A DNA stretch of 37,799 nt, taken from positions 1 through 37,799 of the forward strand of contig JAJFFW010000055.1 in assembly GCA_021776435.1 (NCBI GenBank), given 5' to 3'. Both the position numbers and the translations under genes were made by a program. The DNA is from Parvularculaceae bacterium. Its GTDB lineage: Bacteria > Pseudomonadota > Alphaproteobacteria > Caulobacterales > Parvularculaceae. The notes beneath the pieces were generated by a model. It worked only from the letters and a program-made list of their open reading frames with translations, had not been told where the DNA came from and did no database searches. Numbering within the stretch: position 1 is the stretch's first letter; each line of letters opens with the position of its first letter. Of the stretch, positions 34,045 to 37,799 are shown piece by piece.

Positions 34045-36131
34045 GCCGTGCACACATAAATAAAGCACATCGCGCGATGACTGTTTTTGGCGTGATGTGC
34101 GTCGCGATGGCTTTGCTGGTGTTCTGGCTCACGCCTGGTATTGCGCAGGTCAGCACCAGTCGGACCGGTCCTTGTGAAGTCACCATAACCATCCCGATTG
34201 AGATTTATGGGCCGCGTGGCACAACCCAGGTTGCGAAAGAATGGAAAGAACAGATTGAATCGGTGTGGAACGGACCGACTGAAGAAGCCGCTTTAGCGAT
34301 ATTTGAAGATTCTCAGCTTCGTAAAGACAATCCCGACCTGTTCAAAAAACCAAGCGATATGCGTGATACCATTCGCCGAAAATATAAAGACATGTTCGGT
34401 GAAGGCATGCTCATCAATTGCTGCACGATCAAATTTGTCGCCGATATTATCGTGCGCGCCGAAGACGCCGATCCAACGGAGGGCTATAATCAAGTCAAGG
34501 CGATGCCGGCGTATTACGGCGAGTGGGATACGCTCGGCAGCATTCCGCTGATCGGCCCATATATCGGCGAATATGAAGTGAAATGGTTTCGCTCCTTCGT
34601 CAGGCATTTGCCCGAGTCACCAGACGATCTTCCGGGTGGAGAGTGGGCTAACCAAGCCGGTTATCCGGTTTACGCTCATGAAGTTGGACATCTACTCGGC
34701 ATTGACGATCATTACCATGATGAAGTGGACGAAGATGGTCACACGCATAGCGAAGCCAATGAAGGTCATGAAAATGACCTTATGGGCGGCGATATGCAGG
34801 GTTTCCTTAAAGAGGAACATTTAAGGAAGATTTTGAAATTTCATAACGTGACCTGCAATTGCTGCCCCGTTAATCGAGATGAAGCTATGTACCAGCATTT
34901 TGCCGTAACGCTTCGCGCGGGGAATGATGCGATGGCTGCTAATAATTGCGATGTCTTGAAGCAGTCGCTTGATGATTTGCGTGACCAGAGAGCCAACGCG
35001 CAGTTGGCGCGTATGCCATTCAGGGAGAAATACGATTTTCTCAAACGCCTGGATGAAGAGATCGAACGTATTCGAAAAGCGTGGCTGGAGTGTGATCCAG
35101 ACCCGGTCATCGAAGAAACGACGACCGGCGCTCTTGATGATTATGGACTGTCGACTGACTCAACGGAGTTCTGCACCTATGACGATGGTCTCGCGACGCC
35201 GTTTGGTGGAACGTATATCCCGGGTGGGCTTTATTTTCCGGGCGTAACCCCGGGTACGACGCCGGATGACGGCGACGGTCCGCGCGACACGCCTGGCGAG
35301 ACTCCCGATGCGACCACGCCAGTGCGCCCGGGATTGACGCCTCCGCGGCCCGGCCTGATACCGACGATTACGATTACGCCGATTGATGATGACGGCGACG
35401 ACGAACCGTCGATTCCGGCCAATGAGGGCCTAACACCGGGTTCGACGCCGGATGACGGTGATGACCCACGCGATACGCCGCCGGTCACGGTCCACTTCAA
35501 AGTGAAGAAGACGGTGCTGCAATCTGACGGAACCAGGACGACCACGGCAGAACCACAGCCCGGCCGGCGTCTTAAAATGATCGTGCCGGAGCTGCAAGAC
35601 CCGGTCTTGCCGCTAGCCTACGATGGGGAACCGGCCAAACGGATTAACATGGACCCGCTCGCCCCGTTAGGCACGTATGGCAAAGACACTGACACCGGGG
35701 CGGGCGATGATCCGTTGCAATGCACAACCGACGAGAACGGTGAATGTGATATCGATGAGGTAGAGTTCACTGGTATTATTTTGGCCGAGGGCGGGCGCAT
35801 CGACGTGGACGTCCCTGTTCAAGACGTCAAAGGCGGAGTTATTCCCGATGACGGTTCGGGCGGTGGCGACGTTCCAGAAGGCGGTGAAGTGACTGGCGGC
35901 TTTACAATTGGCGATCAGTCATATCTGCGCTTACGTTGGGATGCAGGTCTCGACCTTGGATATCGCGTCAAACTGGATCTTAAATATGATTGGCATGAAG
36001 ATCTTTGCAAGGACGAACAGCCGGGTCCGTGGATCGGCTCCGACCTCAGTCGTTTTGAAGGCATGGGCCAGAGTGTGCCGCAGAGGACGTTAAAATTCTC
36101 GACGCCTTCTCATGCGTCATCGGGAGGGTGA
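34041..36131 (+). CDS. Secreted metzincin-like metallopeptidase with Pro/Asp-rich repeat region
   Basis: The 696-aa protein has a signal peptide (hydrophobic 13-30, TPGIAQ cleavage near 35). The catalytic domain spans about 45-280 with the zinc motif HEVGHLLGIDDHYHD: His213, Glu214, His217, Gly220, and Asp223 or His224 at the third-ligand place. NDLMGGDM provides a Met-turn candidate. A CNCCPVN cluster and a helical segment (about 280-350) follow. Then comes a low-complexity stretch rich in Thr, Pro, Gly and Asp with two near-identical 16-residue repeats. The C-terminal beta domain contains CTTDENGECDIDEVEF and ends at GG. It is probably exported and cleaves proteins outside the cytoplasm. 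It lies between a small secreted protein and a subtilisin-like protease, 1 nt from the latter. Confidence 0.8.
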   Translation: MSRAHINKAHRAMTVFGVMCVAMALLVFWLTPGIAQVSTSRTGPCEVTITIPIEIYGPRGTTQVAKEWKEQIESVWNGPTEEAALAIFEDSQLRKDNPDLFKKPSDMRDTIRRKYKDMFGEGMLINCCTIKFVADIIVRAEDADPTEGYNQVKAMPAYYGEWDTLGSIPLIGPYIGEYEVKWFRSFVRHLPESPDDLPGGEWANQAGYPVYAHEVGHLLGIDDHYHDEVDEDGHTHSEANEGHENDLMGGDMQGFLKEEHLRKILKFHNVTCNCCPVNRDEAMYQHFAVTLRAGNDAMAANNCDVLKQSLDDLRDQRANAQLARMPFREKYDFLKRLDEEIERIRKAWLECDPDPVIEETTTGALDDYGLSTDSTEFCTYDDGLATPFGGTYIPGGLYFPGVTPGTTPDDGDGPRDTPGETPDATTPVRPGLTPPRPGLIPTITITPIDDDGDDEPSIPANEGLTPGSTPDDGDDPRDTPPVTVHFKVKKTVLQSDGTRTTTAEPQPGRRLKMIVPELQDPVLPLAYDGEPAKRINMDPLAPLGTYGKDTDTGAGDDPLQCTTDENGECDIDEVEFTGIILAEGGRIDVDVPVQDVKGGVIPDDGSGGGDVPEGGEVTGGFTIGDQSYLRLRWDAGLDLGYRVKLDLKYDWHEDLCKDEQPGPWIGSDLSRFEGMGQSVPQRTLKFSTPSHASSGG
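35247..35480 (+). repeat. Duplicated 48-bp coding repeat in the metallopeptidase linker
   Basis: The codons at 35247-35294 and 35433-35480 encode TPGTTPDDGDGPRDTP and TPGSTPDDGDDPRDTP, identical at 14 of 16 residues and offset by exactly 62 codons. The bases between are also Pro/Thr/Asp rich. DGD-containing repeats of this kind may bind calcium or act as a flexible spacer. Confidence 0.8.
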
Positions 36132-36132
36132 G

Positions 36133-37590
36133 ATGATGAAAAGCGGTATGAAAAACAATCTATCCTCTCGTGCGATCAAGCTTGCGGCAATCGTGTTGTT
36201 CGCGGCGGGGGCTAGTTCTTCGGGGATTGCAAAAGCGCAGACCGCTCCGAATGACCCTTATTTCAAGGCGAAAGGAACTTGGGGGCAATCTTATCCTGAC
36301 CAGTGGGCGCTCAAGCGTGTCGGATTCGATGAAAGCGCCAACAGTGCCTGGACCCTGGTCGGCAAACGCCCATCACCTGTCATTGTCGCCGTCATCGATA
36401 CGGGTCTTGATTGGAACCACGCGGATATCGCGTGGGATCATATCTGGAAAAATTCTGGAGAAACCCCAGATAATGGAAAAGATGATGACAGTAACGGGTT
36501 CGTCGATGATGTTATTGGTTGGGACTTTTATGCGAACGGAAACAAGCCCTGGGATCATGATGGACACGGGACATTCGTAACCGGCATCATTGCTGCGGAC
36601 ACCAATAACAAAATAGGCATGGCGGGAATCAACCCGTACGCTAAAATTATGGTGCTGAAAGCGCTTAACAATTTTGGCCATTCGCGTGCGTCTTACCTTG
36701 CTCAGGCGCTTGTCTACGCGGCCGATAATGGAGCGCGTATCGTCAATTTGAGCGTTGGTGGAAAGGGACTGACACCTGTCGAGCGTGATGCGGTGACTTA
36801 TGCAGTATCAAAGGGCGTTTTCATCATTGTTGCTGCGGGCAATGAGGCGGTGAGGGCTGAAGAGTTTGGTTTGGCAGGCCTTGAGGATGTCCTGACAGTC
36901 GCAACCACGGGACTGGATGACAATAGAGAGGTTTTTTCAAACTGGGGGCAAAGCGTGGATCTTGCTGCGCCGGGAATTGATGTCCTTAGTTTACGGGCGC
37001 GGCGTACGGATTTTATGGCGGGTAATCCGGATATAGAGTATGAGCCGGGTGCAGCTTATGTGGGATCGGACAAGAGATATTATCGCTCGAGCGGAACATC
37101 GTTTTCCGCCCCAATCGTCACAGGAATCGCGTCACTGCTCTTGTCTAAAGATCCATCTCTGACCAATGAAGAGCTTCGGAGGATTCTGAAACAATCTGCA
37201 CGCGATATTGAAACGCCAGGAATTGATCAGTTTACGGGTTACGGTCTTGTCGATGCGCGCGCCGCCCTAAAGGCGGATCGGAAATTCTTTGTTTCCGCAT
37301 CCATCTCAGATGTTCAGATTGTTCAGGATGGCGCTGGTCAGGCTGTTGAAGTGTTGGGCACGGCGAATGCCGACCAATTTAACAAGGCAGAGTTATTTCT
37401 CGGATCTGGTGAGGACCCGACGTCTTGGAAGCCCGTAGCGACCCCCTTAACACAATCCATGAGTGACGGTGTGTTGGGACGTATCTCAGCGGCGGAGTTT
37501 GCTGGCGCCCCGGTATGGGTGGTGCGCCTGGTGACGACGCATTCGAATGGTAAAACGCGTGAGGCCCGCTATCAAATCGACCTTGACTAG
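36133..37590 (+). CDS. Secreted subtilisin-like (S8) serine protease
   Basis: The 485-aa protein has a signal peptide (IKLAAIVLFAAGASSSGIAK, cleaved near KAQ). The S8 catalytic triad is Asp89 (VAVIDTGLDW), His145 (DHDGHGTFVTGIIAAD) and Ser323 (SSGTSFSAPIVTGIASLLL). The oxyanion Asn lies in IIVAAGNEA. A propeptide is short or absent: the mature-like region WALKRVGFD starts soon after the signal, as in subtilases of the thermitase type. The last 100 residues form a beta domain (VSASISDVQIVQDGAGQAVE). GGGAGG lies just upstream of ATG 36133 (or 36136), 1 nt after the metallopeptidase stop. The TAG stop at 37588-37590 is followed, in the same frame, by an Rhs-core sequence. Confidence 0.93.
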   Translation: MMKSGMKNNLSSRAIKLAAIVLFAAGASSSGIAKAQTAPNDPYFKAKGTWGQSYPDQWALKRVGFDESANSAWTLVGKRPSPVIVAVIDTGLDWNHADIAWDHIWKNSGETPDNGKDDDSNGFVDDVIGWDFYANGNKPWDHDGHGTFVTGIIAADTNNKIGMAGINPYAKIMVLKALNNFGHSRASYLAQALVYAADNGARIVNLSVGGKGLTPVERDAVTYAVSKGVFIIVAAGNEAVRAEEFGLAGLEDVLTVATTGLDDNREVFSNWGQSVDLAAPGIDVLSLRARRTDFMAGNPDIEYEPGAAYVGSDKRYYRSSGTSFSAPIVTGIASLLLSKDPSLTNEELRRILKQSARDIETPGIDQFTGYGLVDARAALKADRKFFVSASISDVQIVQDGAGQAVEVLGTANADQFNKAELFLGSGEDPTSWKPVATPLTQSMSDGVLGRISAAEFAGAPVWVVRLVTTHSNGKTREARYQIDLD

Positions 37591-37799
37591 GGACAAAGCC
37601 CTAGCAGGCCGCTGACCACGCGTCTGGCCAATGGCGGGCCGAACGCCTATTACCATAGCGATCACCTCACCAGCCGCGTCGCCGAAACCCGGACCGACGG
37701 GACCGTGAATTGGCGTGAGCATTACACCCCATTTGGCGAGCGTCTGATCGGCGAGAAAAACGGCAACGTCCAAGGCTATACCAATCATGTGCGCGACGC
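37591..37799 (+). pseudogene. Rhs repeat-associated core fragment without a start, runs off the window
   Basis: From about 37612 the frame reads LTTRLANGGPNAYYHSDHL, then SRVAETRTDGTVNWREHYTP, then FGERLIGEKNGNVQGYTNHV, open to the window edge. This is the late Rhs core (YYHxDHLxS, DxxGxVxWxxxYxPFGE) that normally precedes the RYYDP motif and a variable C-terminal toxin. There is no ATG in frame after the peptidase stop. Only seven codons separate that TAG from the recognisable Rhs sequence. GC is about 61% by hand count against roughly 45-50% in two sampled stretches of the protease gene. It could be an orphan Rhs tip joined here by recombination, or part of a larger Rhs gene whose 5' part was replaced. 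Confidence 0.8.

Noticed and set aside
37486-37788. 100-codon minus-strand frame at the right end
   Set aside because: It is antisense to the end of the protease and the Rhs core, whose plus-strand reading is clear.

Overview
The window looks like chromosomal DNA of an alphaproteobacterium with moderate GC. The indications are palindromic intergenic repeats of the CCCCGGA-loop-TCCGGGG type common in that class, a long Cache-domain hybrid kinase, a fused E1 alpha/beta enzyme and a molybdopterin oxidoreductase. I cannot name a genus. I saw no tRNA, rRNA, CRISPR array or complete insertion sequence. All functional names come from motifs read by eye, not from database searches.

Layout. (1) 1-361: palindromic repeats and no intact gene. 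(2) 362-5192, minus strand: a tight operon of an AGPS-like flavoenzyme, GlpD-type glycerol-3-phosphate dehydrogenase and an FGGY kinase, all fitting three-carbon glycerol-backbone chemistry. (3) 5493-10747, plus strand: an extended SDR/epimerase, a Cache hybrid histidine kinase with two receivers, a clear intrinsic terminator, and a Cys/Met-metabolism PLP enzyme. (4) 10939-13032, minus strand: a duplicated four-helix membrane protein with four cysteines, and an FG-GAP/ASPIC-UnbV propeller protein. (5) 13555-17579, plus strand: molybdopterin oxidoreductase, a DUF1330-like protein and a classical SDR. (6) 17595-21941, minus strand: a small secreted Cys-containing protein, a large BNR-repeat lipoprotein and a PepSY-type membrane protein, with a strong hairpin between the first two. 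(7) 22426-25707, plus strand: a secreted tricorn-like S41 protease. (8) 26102-30944, plus strand: fused TPP-dependent E1, a FabD-like acyltransferase and a succinate-semialdehyde dehydrogenase. (9) 31008-31814, minus strand: prepilin peptidase. (10) 32232-37799, plus strand: two secreted proteins of unknown function, a metzincin-like metallopeptidase, a subtilisin-like protease, and a startless Rhs-core fragment running off the window end.

The most unusual parts are the last region and a hairpin near 18.0 kb. In the last region, four export-targeted proteins in one transcription unit, two of them proteases, lead directly into an Rhs core segment. That segment lies in the same frame as the subtilisin gene, just behind its stop codon. 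It may be a surface or polymorphic-toxin locus with processing proteases, broken at this point or rearranged. The hairpin has a 16-bp stem and shows a CUCCUCC loop on the minus-strand RNA, which could pair with Shine-Dalgarno sequences. The E1-acyltransferase-semialdehyde dehydrogenase operon lacks E2/E3 and is a possible unusual 2-oxoacid pathway.
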